Numbered from the stretch's first letter, positions 8,135 through 17,103 are shown. The stretch is 64,000 nucleotides of DNA from Cohnella baijiui (GCF_020731285.1 NZ_JAJFOW010000001.1:310001-374000), one strand, 5' to 3'. Notes: a model not told the origin generated them from the sequence alone. Numbers and translations: made by a program.

Positions 8135-9321
8135 CGAGGCGGCGGCGCTTCGCCGACTCGCGTCGCGTGGAACAGCTGCGCCGCGATACCGGGGGCGAGG
8201 GCGCCCGCGCGGAGCAGAGCGGCGGCTAGGCGCGGCTGCAAGAGCGCCGCCTGAAGCAGTCCGCCCCGGCGCGCGGGCGCGCGGAACTCCCGGCGCAGCG
8301 CCCGCGCGTACGCATCGCGCCAGCCGTCCAGGGAGACGGCGCCGCGCAGGTACGCGTCCGCGAGCGGCGCACACAGACGCACCGAGCGCAGCGCCATCGC
8401 CATGCCGTCCCCGCACAGCGGCGGCACGACGATCGCCGCATCGCCGATATGCGGGACGGCGCCCCAGGCGACGGGATCGCGCGACGGCCGTATCGGCGCG
8501 GCGCTGCTGTCGGAGCCGGTTACCGGACGGCCGCCCGCGAGTCGGTCGGCCAGGGGCGGATGGCGCGCGGCGACCGCCTCCAGCCACTCACTCCCGCGCA
8601 GCGCCCCGGACCGCCCGAGACGCGCGTCCAGAACGGCCGCGACGTTCGTCCGGCCGCCCTCGACCGGTGCGACGCCGGCATAGCCGCCGTCGAACAGATA
8701 CAGCTCTACCGCATCCGTGAGAGGGACGCCTTCGAGCTGCGTTTTGCGCCCGATCCGTCCGGGTGCGCGGCCGCGGACCGAGACGCTCCCTTCTCTGCCG
8801 TCCTGGCGGAGAGACGCCGGCCTTCCCGGCGCTCTCTGCCTTCCCCATGCGCCGAACGCAGCGCGCGCAAGAAGCGACGCCGGGCCGTCTTCGCCGTCCG
8901 TTTCAACCGCCCAGCCGCCTTCCGGCAGCGGCCTGATCTCCCGGACAGTCACGCCCGCCCGGATGTCCGCGCCTTTCGCGGCGGCGTCTTCGCGAAGCGC
9001 TTCGTCCAGCGCGAAACGGCTGATGCCTTGCGCCGGCGAACGCAGCGAGAACGACAGCTCCGCGCCGCCGGACGCGAGGAGGCGCACCCGGGTGATCGGA
9101 ACCGCGCCGAGCCGCTCGGCCAGCCCCTCGCATCCCAGCCAAGCGAGGCTGTCCGCGGACTCGGGCGAGAGGAATTCGCCGCAGGCTTTGTGCTGCGGCA
9201 GCCGCCCCCGATCCAGCAGCAGCGTCCGCCAGCCCTGTCCGGCCAACGCCGCCGCCATGCCGCTCCCGGCAATCCCGGCGCCGACGACGATCGCGTCGTA
9301 GTCCTTCGCACGGTCCGTCAT
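8131..9321 (-). CDS. FAD-dependent oxidoreductase, geranylgeranyl reductase-like
   Basis: 396 residues beginning with a dinucleotide-binding fold (DAIVVGAGIAGSGMAAALAG, residues about 9-28), then HKACGEFLSPES, the Cys/Gly/Glu motif of the geranylgeranyl reductase/halogenase-like flavoprotein group, and a C-terminal VPPLCGDGMAMALRS that corresponds to the FAD ribityl-binding GD motif. It overlaps the methyltransferase stop by 4 bp and its own stop overlaps the MMPL start by 4 bp. Within this operon it would oxidise or reduce the polyketide or its alkyl chain. GGAGAGGAAGCGC precedes the ATG at 9321. Confidence 0.8.
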   Translation of the reverse strand: MTDRAKDYDAIVVGAGIAGSGMAAALAGQGWRTLLLDRGRLPQHKACGEFLSPESADSLAWLGCEGLAERLGAVPITRVRLLASGGAELSFSLRSPAQGISRFALDEALREDAAAKGADIRAGVTVREIRPLPEGGWAVETDGEDGPASLLARAAFGAWGRQRAPGRPASLRQDGREGSVSVRGRAPGRIGRKTQLEGVPLTDAVELYLFDGGYAGVAPVEGGRTNVAAVLDARLGRSGALRGSEWLEAVAARHPPLADRLAGGRPVTGSDSSAAPIRPSRDPVAWGAVPHIGDAAIVVPPLCGDGMAMALRSVRLCAPLADAYLRGAVSLDGWRDAYARALRREFRAPARRGGLLQAALLQPRLAAALLRAGALAPGIAAQLFHATRVGEAPPPR

Positions 9322-10100
9322 GCGCTTCCTCTCCGTTCGTCGACTTGGCGACTTTCCCCGATGCTGCCAATACTTTCGTCCCGACTCTCGCTCCGGCGGA
9401 TCGTCACCGCGTACCGGAATAGCGGACGCCAGGCATAGCGGAGCTGCCACTCCGCGCCGGTCGGCAGCGCGCCGAGCGCCTGCCACTCCGCGCCGCGAAA
9501 GCCTTTGGCGACGGACAGCGGGCCGTCGTGCCGGATATAGCGGTTGCGCGAAATCAACCGCGTCGCGAGCCACACCGCCAACCAGGCGATCCAATGGCGG
9601 TGGATGTCGTTCACGACGACGCCGACGCGCGCCGCGCGCAGCATCGCCTCGATCGCCCGAGCGGTATCTCCTCCGTCGAAATGGTGCAGCACCTGCGTCG
9701 CAGTCACGACGTCGGCCGTGCCCGCCGGCAGGGCGAACAAGTCGCCCCGCCGCACTTCGACGCTCGGCTCCCGCGCAAAGTAGCGCCTGGCCTCCTCGCA
9801 AGCCTCCGCCGTTTCGTCGAGCAGCACGATCCTCAGCTCCACCCCGCGCCGCCGCGCCCAGCGCAGCAGCCGCCGGTTCACGTCGCCCGAGCCCGCCCCG
9901 ACGTCCAGCAGCGTCCAACGCGCGGGCTTTCCAGCCTCCCGCCACAGTCGTTCCATGCCGTAGAGGGTCGGACCTGACGCACCGAATAGCCGGTTGAGCC
10001 GCCGGAGATGCCGCAGCGCCTCCCGAAGTTCAGGTCCGCCGGCCGCGCGGTCGTCCATCAGCTCGGGCGCCGTCTCCCGCTCGCGCAGGCGGTCAAGCAT
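9318..10100 (-). CDS. Class I SAM-dependent methyltransferase of the type III PKS operon
   Basis: 260 residues. The SAM-binding glycine loop is LLDVGAGSGDVNRRLL (residues about 65-80), followed by an acidic strand end (IVLLDET) and the TATQVLHHF region. The start MLDRLRERETAPELMDD overlaps the end of the PKS gene by 8 bp, so the two are translationally coupled. The likely role is O- or C-methylation of the polyketide made by the upstream synthase. This differs from the Bacillus bpsAB pair, where the partner is a membrane methyltransferase of the isoprenylcysteine type. Confidence 0.8.
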   Translation of the reverse strand: MLDRLRERETAPELMDDRAAGGPELREALRHLRRLNRLFGASGPTLYGMERLWREAGKPARWTLLDVGAGSGDVNRRLLRWARRRGVELRIVLLDETAEACEEARRYFAREPSVEVRRGDLFALPAGTADVVTATQVLHHFDGGDTARAIEAMLRAARVGVVVNDIHRHWIAWLAVWLATRLISRNRYIRHDGPLSVAKGFRGAEWQALGALPTGAEWQLRYAWRPLFRYAVTIRRSESRDESIGSIGESRQVDERRGSA

Positions 10101-11253
10101 GCGCGCTCGGCGCGGCCAGGACGCCGTCCTCCAGGCGGGCGGTTCGAGGCACATACGCGATCGGCATCAGCTCGGCGCAGACGCCGGGACCGAAGGCGAC
10201 CGCCATTCCTTCCCGGCGGCCCGCCCCATCCGCGTCCAGCCGGTGACGAAGCTCCTGCAGGACAAACATGATCGTCGCCGACGACAGGTTGCCGTACCGG
10301 CGCAGCACTTCGCGGCTCGCCCGCGTCTGCTCGTCCGTCAAGCCGCATGCCTGCTGCAGCGCGTCCACGATCCCGCGGCCGCCCGGGTGGATGGCCCATA
10401 GCGCGCCATCCCGCATCGCGTCGCCGTAGTTTTCGCGAAGGATCGGGGGAACCGCTTGCCCGATCAAGGCGGGGATTCGCGGGGACAAAATCAGGTCGAA
10501 ACCGCGGTCTCCGACCGTCCACACCATTTCGCCATGGCTGTCGGGCAGCAGCACAGCGTTCCCCTCCCCGAGCGCGAACAGCGCCCGCGTCCCCTCGCCC
10601 GCACGGCCGACGACGCAAGCCGAGGCGCCGTCGCCGAAGAAGGCGGTCGCATACAACGCTTCCCGCTCGGCGGAATGCTGGATATGCAGCGTGCACAGCT
10701 CGACGCTGACGACCAGGAGCACGGCGCTTGGATCGCCCTGCGACAGTTCGCGCGCCAGCCGGATGCCGCTCAGCCCGGCGGCGCAGCCGAGAAACGTCAG
10801 CGGGACGCGCTTCACGTCGCTGCGCAAGCCGAGCTGCTGCGCGAGCGCGACGTCGAGGCCGGGCAAAAACATCCCGGTGCAGCTGACCGCAATCAGATGC
10901 GTCACTTCCGCCGGCGCGACGTCCGCGTCCTGGAGCGCCTCGGCGGCCGCCTTCCACGCGAGCGGCACCGATTCCGCCCGGTAGTGCGCCATCCGCTCCG
11001 AGGTCGCCGGCGCTTCTTCTCCTCCGCCCCCGACATAGCGGCACAAACCGGCCGCTTCCAGCAGATTCGGCTCGCATGTATAACGCGTCTCCACGCCGGA
11101 CTGCTTGAAAATCCGGCGCGCCCATCGAGCCGCGTCAGGACGGTCTGCCAGAGCATCGCCCAGGCGCCGGACGACGTCCTCCTGCTCCAGTCGATGTGGG
11201 GGCAGTGCCGTGCCGATGCCCCGGATCGCCACTTCCGCATCCGCTAATTTCAT
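10093..11253 (-). CDS. Type III polyketide synthase (chalcone synthase-like)
   Basis: 386 residues with the complete catalytic triad of type III PKSs: Cys157 (FLGCAAG), His289 (WAIHPGGRG) and Asn322 (YGNLSSA), plus the AFGPG loop (353-357). The homodimeric enzyme condenses a fatty acyl or other starter CoA with malonyl-CoA to pyrones or resorcinols; the starter cannot be told from sequence. The start MKLADAEVAIRGIG follows AAAGGAG; an extension of 27 codons was rejected. It is the first gene of a four-gene overlapping operon with a methyltransferase, a flavoprotein and an MMPL exporter. Two inverted repeats lie just upstream. Confidence 0.92.
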   Translation of the reverse strand: MKLADAEVAIRGIGTALPPHRLEQEDVVRRLGDALADRPDAARWARRIFKQSGVETRYTCEPNLLEAAGLCRYVGGGGEEAPATSERMAHYRAESVPLAWKAAAEALQDADVAPAEVTHLIAVSCTGMFLPGLDVALAQQLGLRSDVKRVPLTFLGCAAGLSGIRLARELSQGDPSAVLLVVSVELCTLHIQHSAEREALYATAFFGDGASACVVGRAGEGTRALFALGEGNAVLLPDSHGEMVWTVGDRGFDLILSPRIPALIGQAVPPILRENYGDAMRDGALWAIHPGGRGIVDALQQACGLTDEQTRASREVLRRYGNLSSATIMFVLQELRHRLDADGAGRREGMAVAFGPGVCAELMPIAYVPRTARLEDGVLAAPSAHA

Positions 11254-11281
11254 ATTCGGCTCTCCTTTCGCTCTCTTCAGC

Positions 11282-11301
11282 GGCCTTCGCGCGCGAAGGC
11301 C
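11282..11301. promoter_or_regulatory. Perfect 20-bp palindrome upstream of the type III PKS gene
   Basis: GGCCTTCGCGCGCGAAGGCC is a perfect inverted repeat 29 bp upstream of the PKS ATG. It could be an operator or a 5'-UTR hairpin close to the ribosome site. A second dyad, CCAAGC-6-GCTTGG, lies at 11308-11325. Confidence 0.5.
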
Positions 11302-11366
11302 TTCTATCCAAGCTATGTGGCTTGGCCACCGCATATGAGGGCGGATTGCGCAGAACGGCTGATCGT

Positions 11367-11775
11367 CTGAGCGAATGGGATATTGTTACATGCGCCTACA
11401 GCAACAGCCTTACCTGAGCAGGCGGGATAACGCAACATGCACCTACCACACCATCTCCCTGAACGAAAGGATAGCGTTACGCACACCTACAACTCCAACT
11501 TCTACCTGAGCGAAAGGGATATCGCCCGAGCTTCTCCCAGCACCACTCCCACCTGAGCGAAAGGGATAACGTCCGAGCTTCTCCCGACACCACTCCCTCC
11601 TGAGCGAAAGGGATAACGTCCGAGCATCGCCCAGAACCACCCCCGCCTGAGCCAAAGGGATAACGACCGAGCTAACCCCAACACCACCCCCTCCTGAGCG
11701 AAAGGGATGTCGTCCGAGCTTCTCCCAACACCACCACCTGAGCGAAAGGGATATCGTCCGAGCTTCTCGCGACAC
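11367..11775. repeat. 47-bp tandem repeat array (9 units) with core CCTGAGCGAAAGGGATAWCG
   Basis: Cores begin at 11367, 11413, 11457, 11505, 11552, 11599, 11646, 11693 and 11737, that is four successive exact 47-bp steps and otherwise 44-48 bp. The 20-bp core is CCTGAGCGAAAGGGATAWCG, nearly invariant in the last six units. The linker, roughly TCCGAGCTTCTCCCAGCACCAC, is also shared, so this is a minisatellite and not a CRISPR array. The left units are more degenerate. The period is not a multiple of three, so reading frames through it are not genes. It fills the gap between the PKS promoter region and the terminator of the sulfatase gene. The same core occurs at 22620-23075. Confidence 0.9.
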
Positions 11776-11791
11776 CATCCCACGCAACGCC

Positions 11792-11836
11792 AAAAAGCCC
11801 GGCCCCGCAAGGAAACTCCTCGCGAAGCCGGGCTTT
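11792..11836 (-). terminator. Rho-independent terminator after the LTA-synthase-like gene
   Basis: Minus-strand stem AAAGCCCGGC / GCCGGGCTTT (11827-11836 with 11794-11803) followed by a T run (A run at 11792-11796 on the plus strand), 18 bp beyond the stop at 11854. Confidence 0.85.
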
Positions 11837-11853
11837 ATCCCCGAACCTAGTCG

Positions 11854-13845
11854 CTAACGCCGCGGCAAAAGGCGGACATACCGATCCGATAACGTCATCA
11901 GCTGCATGATATAGTCGTAGTCCTGTTTGTACGGCGTCAGATCGGCGACTGGCTGGTGCGTCTTGAGCGACACGGCGGTGCCGTCCTCAAACCCTTTGCC
12001 CGGCACGAACAGCACGTCGTCGTTGAAGAACGAACCGGTCGGCAAATAGTAGCGGCTGCCGACGACATTGCGGTCGATATTGAGCAGGTCGTGCCCGAAT
12101 GCCGTAAACGCGGGCTCGCCGTCCTGCAGCGGCACCCCGATCAGATTGGCGAGCGTCGGCATCATGTCGACCTGGCCGCCGGTCTGTTCGATGCGCTTGC
12201 CCTTCTCCAAACCCGGCACATGTACGAGGAACGGGATGTTGAACCGCGTAATCCGCGGGTCGTAGTCGATGTTGAGCGTTTCTTTGATGACGGCCGGATC
12301 GATCGCATCCGGCTGGAGGCCGTAATGGTCTCCGTAGACGACGATTACCGTGTCGTCCCAAATCCCGTCCGCCTTGAGCCGGTCGATCAGCGTGCCGATC
12401 GCGTAATCGGTGTAGTTGATCGCGGTCAAGTAGTCGCCGAACTGCGTATCGCGAATGGACGCGGGCACCTCCATGCGCTTGCGGTCCTCGGGCACCTTGA
12501 ACGGAAAGTGGCTCGAGGCGGTGACGAACTGCGCATAAAACGGAGTCTTCGCGGCGGCGAGCTCGGACAGCTTCTCCGCGCCGACGCGGTACAGCTCTTC
12601 GTCCGAGGCGCCGAAATCGTTGAAATGGTCGTTTTCGAACGCAAGCTTGTCGTAATAGCGGTCGAAACCGATCGCCGGATACAGCTGGCTCCGGTCCCAG
12701 AACGTCACGTCGTTGACGTGAAAGGTAACCGCCTGATAGCCCTGCGCTTCGAGCAGCCGCGGCAGGCTTGGCAGCGCGCGGTCGCCGTAGCCGGTCGACA
12801 TGGCGATCTTGCCGGTCGGATAGATCGAGGTGTTCGACATGAACTCCGCGTCGGAGGTGTTGCCTTGGCCGATCTGCTGGTAGACGTTCGGAAAATAAAA
12901 GCCGTCGTCGGCGAGCTTGTTCAAGTTAGGCGTAAGCGCCTGCCCGTCCAGCGTCAGATGCAGGGGAAAATTCTGAAACGCCTCCAGCTGCAGCACGATG
13001 ACGTTTTTGCCGGCCGCCATTCCGAAATAGGCAGGCTTATCGCTTTTGGCTGCTTGGGAGCGATAAGGGTAGGCCGCCATGAGCGTCGCTGCTTCTTGCT
13101 CCGCGTCCGCCAGGGTGCCGCCTTTGGTCGCATTCTGGCGAGCTTTGAGAGCGGACACGACTTGATAGTTCAAAAAGCCTTCCTGCTCGGCGGCGACGAG
13201 CTCGTTGTCGATTGGCATGCCGTGGCGGATGTAGCCGGCCGATATCCCGAGACCGAGTACGACGACGAGTGCCGCGACCGATCGGCGGACGGGCGGGCGC
13301 GCCGGACGATCGACGGGGTTGACGAGAAACGCGCGGCGCAGGCGAAGGACGACGGCCGCCGCCGCTATCGCCGCCAGGTCGAAGAAGTATGCGTAATAGC
13401 GCCAGTCTAAGGTCGACTGCACGCTCGACTTGATCTTCGGCACCTGATTGAGCTCGAGCAGCGCCGTATACGTCGGCACCGAGCTGAAGTGCGCGAAGTA
13501 GAGCGTCGACGAGAACAGGATCAGCGAGACGATCAGGTTCAGCGTCCAATAGACGGCCGGGCGCCACCGGAGCGGCGCGGCAAGCTCGACGAGGCAGAGC
13601 AGGACAAGCACGGCCGCAGCATCTGCGACGAGCCGGGTCCACGCGATCTCCTGGAAAAAGAAGTGGCGGAGCAGCATCATCTTCAGCAGAAGCAGCGCCG
13701 CATACCCGTACAGGTACGGCACCCTGCGATGCAGCGCTGGTTTATAGAAAAGCGGACCTCCGCCGGTGCGTATCGGTTCGATGTCGATCCCCACTTTCGT
13801 AAAACGTCTGTAAAGTCTGTTAAATACATGTTGTCCAGTATACAC
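11854..13845 (-). CDS. LTA synthase family sulfatase (membrane phosphoglycerol transferase-like)
   Basis: 663 residues: about five N-terminal membrane segments (residues about 45-205), then an extracellular sulfatase-fold domain from about residue 275. Metal ligand Glu288 (QLEAF), the nucleophile Thr330 in GNTSDAEF and the late YGDHYG motif match lipoteichoic acid synthases, which polymerise glycerol phosphate from phosphatidylglycerol on the outer face of the membrane. Whether it is a true LtaS, a primase-like LtaP or another phosphoglycerol transferase is not decidable. It starts at GTG 13845, the only usable start before the first membrane segment, with AAGGA 4 bp upstream. Confidence 0.85.
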   Translation of the reverse strand: MYTGQHVFNRLYRRFTKVGIDIEPIRTGGGPLFYKPALHRRVPYLYGYAALLLLKMMLLRHFFFQEIAWTRLVADAAAVLVLLCLVELAAPLRWRPAVYWTLNLIVSLILFSSTLYFAHFSSVPTYTALLELNQVPKIKSSVQSTLDWRYYAYFFDLAAIAAAAVVLRLRRAFLVNPVDRPARPPVRRSVAALVVVLGLGISAGYIRHGMPIDNELVAAEQEGFLNYQVVSALKARQNATKGGTLADAEQEAATLMAAYPYRSQAAKSDKPAYFGMAAGKNVIVLQLEAFQNFPLHLTLDGQALTPNLNKLADDGFYFPNVYQQIGQGNTSDAEFMSNTSIYPTGKIAMSTGYGDRALPSLPRLLEAQGYQAVTFHVNDVTFWDRSQLYPAIGFDRYYDKLAFENDHFNDFGASDEELYRVGAEKLSELAAAKTPFYAQFVTASSHFPFKVPEDRKRMEVPASIRDTQFGDYLTAINYTDYAIGTLIDRLKADGIWDDTVIVVYGDHYGLQPDAIDPAVIKETLNIDYDPRITRFNIPFLVHVPGLEKGKRIEQTGGQVDMMPTLANLIGVPLQDGEPAFTAFGHDLLNIDRNVVGSRYYLPTGSFFNDDVLFVPGKGFEDGTAVSLKTHQPVADLTPYKQDYDYIMQLMTLSDRYVRLLPRR

Positions 13846-13903
13846 GATCCTTGAAACAAGTTCACCCCGCCGCCGTCCGGGTCACGGGATGGCGTCCGCG
13901 CCG

Positions 13904-13949
13904 AAAAGGGCTTCCGCAGCGGCGCCGAGACGCCAACAGCGAAAGCCCT
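13904..13949 (-). terminator. Probable terminator after the M42 peptidase gene
   Basis: Minus-strand stem AGGGCTTTCGC / GCGGAAGCCCT with one mismatch, followed by TTTT, about 100 bp downstream of the stop at 14046. The tail is short. Confidence 0.5.
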
Positions 13950-14045
13950 GATGCGGGTATAGCTAGGAAACCGGTTCAGCCGGACGTCGATACCCGCGCG
14001 GCCTAGTCGAACGAAAAGACGGTCTCGCAGGGCTGTGTCTTGGGG

Positions 14046-15113
14046 TCAGGCGAGCTCCCGTTCGTCCAGTACATAGGCCAGCAGCAGCGCCGCCGTGCCC
14101 AGCACCGCGTCGGCATGAGTCCGTTCCATGCCGTGGGAGGCGTGAACGCCGGGACCGACGAGGGCGGCCCGGATGTTGCTGCCGCCGCGCAGCGCCGCGG
14201 AGGCGTCCGACCCGTAGAACGGATAAATGTCGACCGCGTGCGGGATCTCCTCGCGCTTCGCCAGCTCGATCAGCCGGGTCGTCATGGCGTAATCATAAGG
14301 CCCGGAAGAGTCCTTGGCACAGATCGAGACATCCCGCTCCGTCGCGGACAGATCGTCGCCCAGCGCCCCCATGTCGACTGCGATGAGTTCGGTGATGTCC
14401 GGCGGGATATAGGAGGCGCCGTGACCGACTTCTTCGTAGGTCGAGATGACCAGCTTCACGTTGCGTTTCGGGGTGCGTCCCTCCCGTTTCAGCCATTCGA
14501 GCAGGCCGAACAGCGCCGCTACGCTGGCCTTGTCGTCCAGGTGGCGGGACTTGATCCAGCCGTTTGGCAACAGGCGCGTACGCGGATCCCACGAGATAAA
14601 GTCTCCTACTGCGATGCCGAGCGCTTCGGCATCCGCCTTCGAGCGGACGTCCTCGTCCAAACGGATCTCCATGTTCTCTTCATCGCGCTTCCATTCACGG
14701 GCGTCCGGATAGACGTGAACGGATGGCTTGGTCGACAGCACCGTCCCTTCGTACGTGCGGCCGTCGCGCGTGTGAACGAGGCAGTATTCCCCTTCGACGG
14801 TCTGCATCGCATAGCCGCCGATCGGCGTCATCCGGATCGTGCCGGACGACTTGATCGCACGGACCATCGCGCCCAGCGTGTCGACGTGCGCCGACAAGCC
14901 CAGCGTCCCGCCGTCCGGGGAAACGCCCGGAAGGGTGACGATGACGTTGCCTTTGGGCGTCGTCTCGCATGCGTACCCCAGTCGGGCGGCTTCTTCGCGC
15001 ACGAGCTCCGACGCCTTCATGCAAAAGCCGCTCGGGCTCGGCGTGCCGAGCAACCGTTCCAGGAAGCGGAGAATGTAGTCTCGGTTCAGTTGGGGCCGTA
15101 TCGGTTCGTTCAT
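14046..15113 (-). CDS. M42 family metallopeptidase (glutamyl aminopeptidase/endoglucanase-like)
   Basis: 355 residues. Metal and catalytic residues of the M42 family are visible: SAHVDTLG (His/Asp, residues about 73-80), HLDDKAS (Asp), STYEEVGHGAS (catalytic Glu-Glu) and the late HASHGMERTH. The family forms tetrahedral cytoplasmic aminopeptidases with a co-catalytic zinc or cobalt pair and works on peptides, despite frequent old annotation as endoglucanase. It lies 18 bp upstream of... the next gene on the same strand starts further away (GNAT at 15153-15695 is upstream), so the two may be cotranscribed across a 39-bp gap. Confidence 0.85.
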   Translation of the reverse strand: MNEPIRPQLNRDYILRFLERLLGTPSPSGFCMKASELVREEAARLGYACETTPKGNVIVTLPGVSPDGGTLGLSAHVDTLGAMVRAIKSSGTIRMTPIGGYAMQTVEGEYCLVHTRDGRTYEGTVLSTKPSVHVYPDAREWKRDEENMEIRLDEDVRSKADAEALGIAVGDFISWDPRTRLLPNGWIKSRHLDDKASVAALFGLLEWLKREGRTPKRNVKLVISTYEEVGHGASYIPPDITELIAVDMGALGDDLSATERDVSICAKDSSGPYDYAMTTRLIELAKREEIPHAVDIYPFYGSDASAALRGGSNIRAALVGPGVHASHGMERTHADAVLGTAALLLAYVLDERELA

Positions 15114-15152
15114 CTTGGCCAGATGCTCCTTCGTTGAAAAATGTCGGATCGT

Positions 15153-15695
15153 TCAGGACCCGCGGAACGACTTGCGGTGAAACGCGCCGATGTGGCGGAA
15201 CAGCGCCTCTCCGTCCCGCGGCAAGTTCGGCGCCTGGCCGATTGGCAGGTACATCGCCCGGTAAGGTTCGGGCACCCATATATACTGATGCACGTAGGAG
15301 GTGGCGATGAAGCCGCAGCGTTCCCAAAATCGGATGCGGCGCTCGTTGGCGGGTGATGCTTCGCTTTCCGCTTCGAGGATGAGCCCCTCCAGGCCCGTCG
15401 ACTCCGCCCAGTCCCGGATCGCGTCGACAAACGCGGTGCCGATCCCCCGACCTCGCATTTCCGGCAAAACCGCCAAATAATCGATCAACAGGGCATTCGC
15501 TTGCCGGATGACGCCGGTGATCGCCATCGCCGCGACCCGGCCGTCGACCTCGCCGATCTGGAGCAGGCTGAGCCCGCGGGCGAACATCCCCTCGACGATC
15601 CCGTCCGGCTTTCCGTCGGGAAACGCCTGGCGATAGAGCCGCCGGGCCGCCGGCCAAACGCGCTCGTCCAACCGATCGTACGTTTCGAACCGCAT
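15153..15695 (-). CDS. GNAT family N-acetyltransferase
   Basis: 180 residues with the acetyl-CoA loop MRGRGIGTAFVDAI (motif A, R/QxxGxG/A) near residues 80-93 and ALLIDYLAVLP as beta-4. It transfers an acetyl group from acetyl-CoA to an unknown amine. GGAGG 8 bp upstream supports ATG 15695; an in-frame extension of 25 codons lacks a ribosome site. It is followed by the M42 peptidase gene. Confidence 0.8.
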   Translation of the reverse strand: MRFETYDRLDERVWPAARRLYRQAFPDGKPDGIVEGMFARGLSLLQIGEVDGRVAAMAITGVIRQANALLIDYLAVLPEMRGRGIGTAFVDAIRDWAESTGLEGLILEAESEASPANERRIRFWERCGFIATSYVHQYIWVPEPYRAMYLPIGQAPNLPRDGEALFRHIGAFHRKSFRGS

Positions 15696-15997
15696 GCCGC
15701 TTCCTCCCGCCAGCCCCGCGAAAAACAAAAACGAAGCTTTAACAGCTCCGCGGGGCGCTTCTCCCCTCATCGTAGCTCACCGGCATCCAAAAGTCTACTT
15801 GCATCCCCGCCAAGCAAAGACGGCGGCGGATGAGCGGGCCGATTTGAAATGTGCGAAATTTATGCACAGATATGCCCTATCGTCGAAGAACCTGCCGTTT
15901 TCTCGTCCGCAGGCGGCCTAAGCCGATTTGAGCGGTCACGCTTCCTTTGCTATTGTAGGTAAGAATAGATACCGATGTCCCGCGAAGAGGTGATCTC
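15696..15997. other. Divergent intergenic region, no gene seen
   Basis: About 300 bp between the GNAT gene (minus) and the luciferase-like gene (plus). It should hold both promoters, but no convincing -35/-10 pair, operator or RNA element was recognised. Confidence 0.4.
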
Positions 15998-17002
15998 ATG
16001 AGACTTAGCCTATTGGACCAATCCCAGATCGCCGAAGGCCGCACCGCCGCGGACGCGCTCAGCGAGACGACGCGTCTCGCGCAAGCCGCCGACCGGTTGG
16101 GCTATCATCGCTTCTGGGTGGCGGAGCACCATGCTTCGATGGCACTCGCGTCCTCCAGCCCCGAAGTGCTGATCGCGCATCTGGCCGCGAATACGCAGCG
16201 CATCCGAGTCGGCTCCGGCGGCATTATGCTCCCGCACTACAGCGCGTACAAGGTCGCCGAGAACTTTCGCGTGCTCGAAGCGCTGAACCCCGGCCGGATC
16301 GACGTCGGCCTCGGTCGCGCGCCCGGCGGCATGCCGATCTCGACGCGCGCCCTCCAGGAGGGCAAGATTTCGCATATCGACAACTATCCCCAGCAGGTGG
16401 CCGATCTGATCGGCTATCTGAACGACGCGCTACCGTCCGGCCACCGCTTTGCCGGGCTGACGGCCTCGCCGGTCATCCCGACCGTGCCCGAGTTGTGGCT
16501 GCTCGGCTCCAGCTTCGGCAGCGCCGTCATCGCCGCCGAGATCGGCGCTTCATACGCCTATGCGCAGTTTTTCGGCGTGCCCGACAGCGAAGTGTCCGTC
16601 CGTCACTACAAGGAGCGCTTCCAGCCTTCCGCGCTGAACGACGCGCCCAACCTGCTGGCGGCCGTCTACGTCGTTTGCGCCGAGACTGAGGCCGAGGCCA
16701 AGCGGCTTGCGTCAAGCACCGAGCTGTTTTTCCTATCGCTCGAAAACGGGCGTCTGCTCGATCGCTTCCCTTCGGTCGAGACGGCGGAATCCTACCCCTA
16801 CACCGACTACGACTTGGCGCGCCTGCAAGCCGGCAGCCATCGCCGCATCGTCGGAACGCCCGAGCAGGTGAAGGCCAAGCTCGGCGAAATGGCCGAGCGC
16901 CTCGGCATCGACGAATTCATGATCGTTACCGTGACGCATGACTTCGAGGCGCGGCTTCGCTCTTACGAGCTGATCGCCGAAGCTTTCGGACTGAAGGGAT
17001 AA
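15998..17002 (+). CDS. LLM class flavin-dependent oxidoreductase (MsnO8-like)
   Basis: 334 residues with the luciferase-like TIM-barrel signature: LSLLDQSQIAEG at the start, YHRFWVAEHH (residues about 40-49), VGSGGIMLPHYSAYKVAE and LGRAPGG. Family members are FMN-dependent monooxygenases or related proteins; the substrate is unknown and they are common in Firmicutes. A GAGGTG ribosome site precedes the ATG. A strong bidirectional terminator separates it from ppaC, which converges on it. Confidence 0.85.
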   Translation: MRLSLLDQSQIAEGRTAADALSETTRLAQAADRLGYHRFWVAEHHASMALASSSPEVLIAHLAANTQRIRVGSGGIMLPHYSAYKVAENFRVLEALNPGRIDVGLGRAPGGMPISTRALQEGKISHIDNYPQQVADLIGYLNDALPSGHRFAGLTASPVIPTVPELWLLGSSFGSAVIAAEIGASYAYAQFFGVPDSEVSVRHYKERFQPSALNDAPNLLAAVYVVCAETEAEAKRLASSTELFFLSLENGRLLDRFPSVETAESYPYTDYDLARLQAGSHRRIVGTPEQVKAKLGEMAERLGIDEFMIVTVTHDFEARLRSYELIAEAFGLKG

Positions 17003-17045
17003 GCCCCCAAGTCCTCCCAACTTTTCGCGCCCATTCGCAACGCAA

Positions 17046-17086
17046 AACGCCGCCCGGCTACAAACGTAGCTGGGCGGCGTTTTTTT
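17046..17086. terminator. Bidirectional terminator between the luciferase-like gene and ppaC
   Basis: Stem AACGCCGCCCGGCTAC / GTAGCTGGGCGGCGTT with a 4-nt loop and one mismatch, T7 on the plus strand and A4 on the other side. Confidence 0.9.
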
Positions 17087-17103
17087 GCGGTGTAGAACGG
17101 TCA

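Noticed and set aside
8131..9945. 604-codon reading of the flavoprotein gene extending into the methyltransferase gene
   Set aside because: The extra 200 residues are in the wrong frame for the methyltransferase and have no flavoprotein features; the ATG at 9321 has a ribosome site.
11367..11775. CRISPR array
   Set aside because: The intervals between cores are themselves similar to each other, and no cas genes are present.
11443..11810. Small proteins encoded in the tandem repeat (for example repeated YPFRSGG or IPFAQ text)
   Set aside because: They are translations of the 47-bp repeat; the period is not a multiple of three, so every frame gives a pseudo-repeat.
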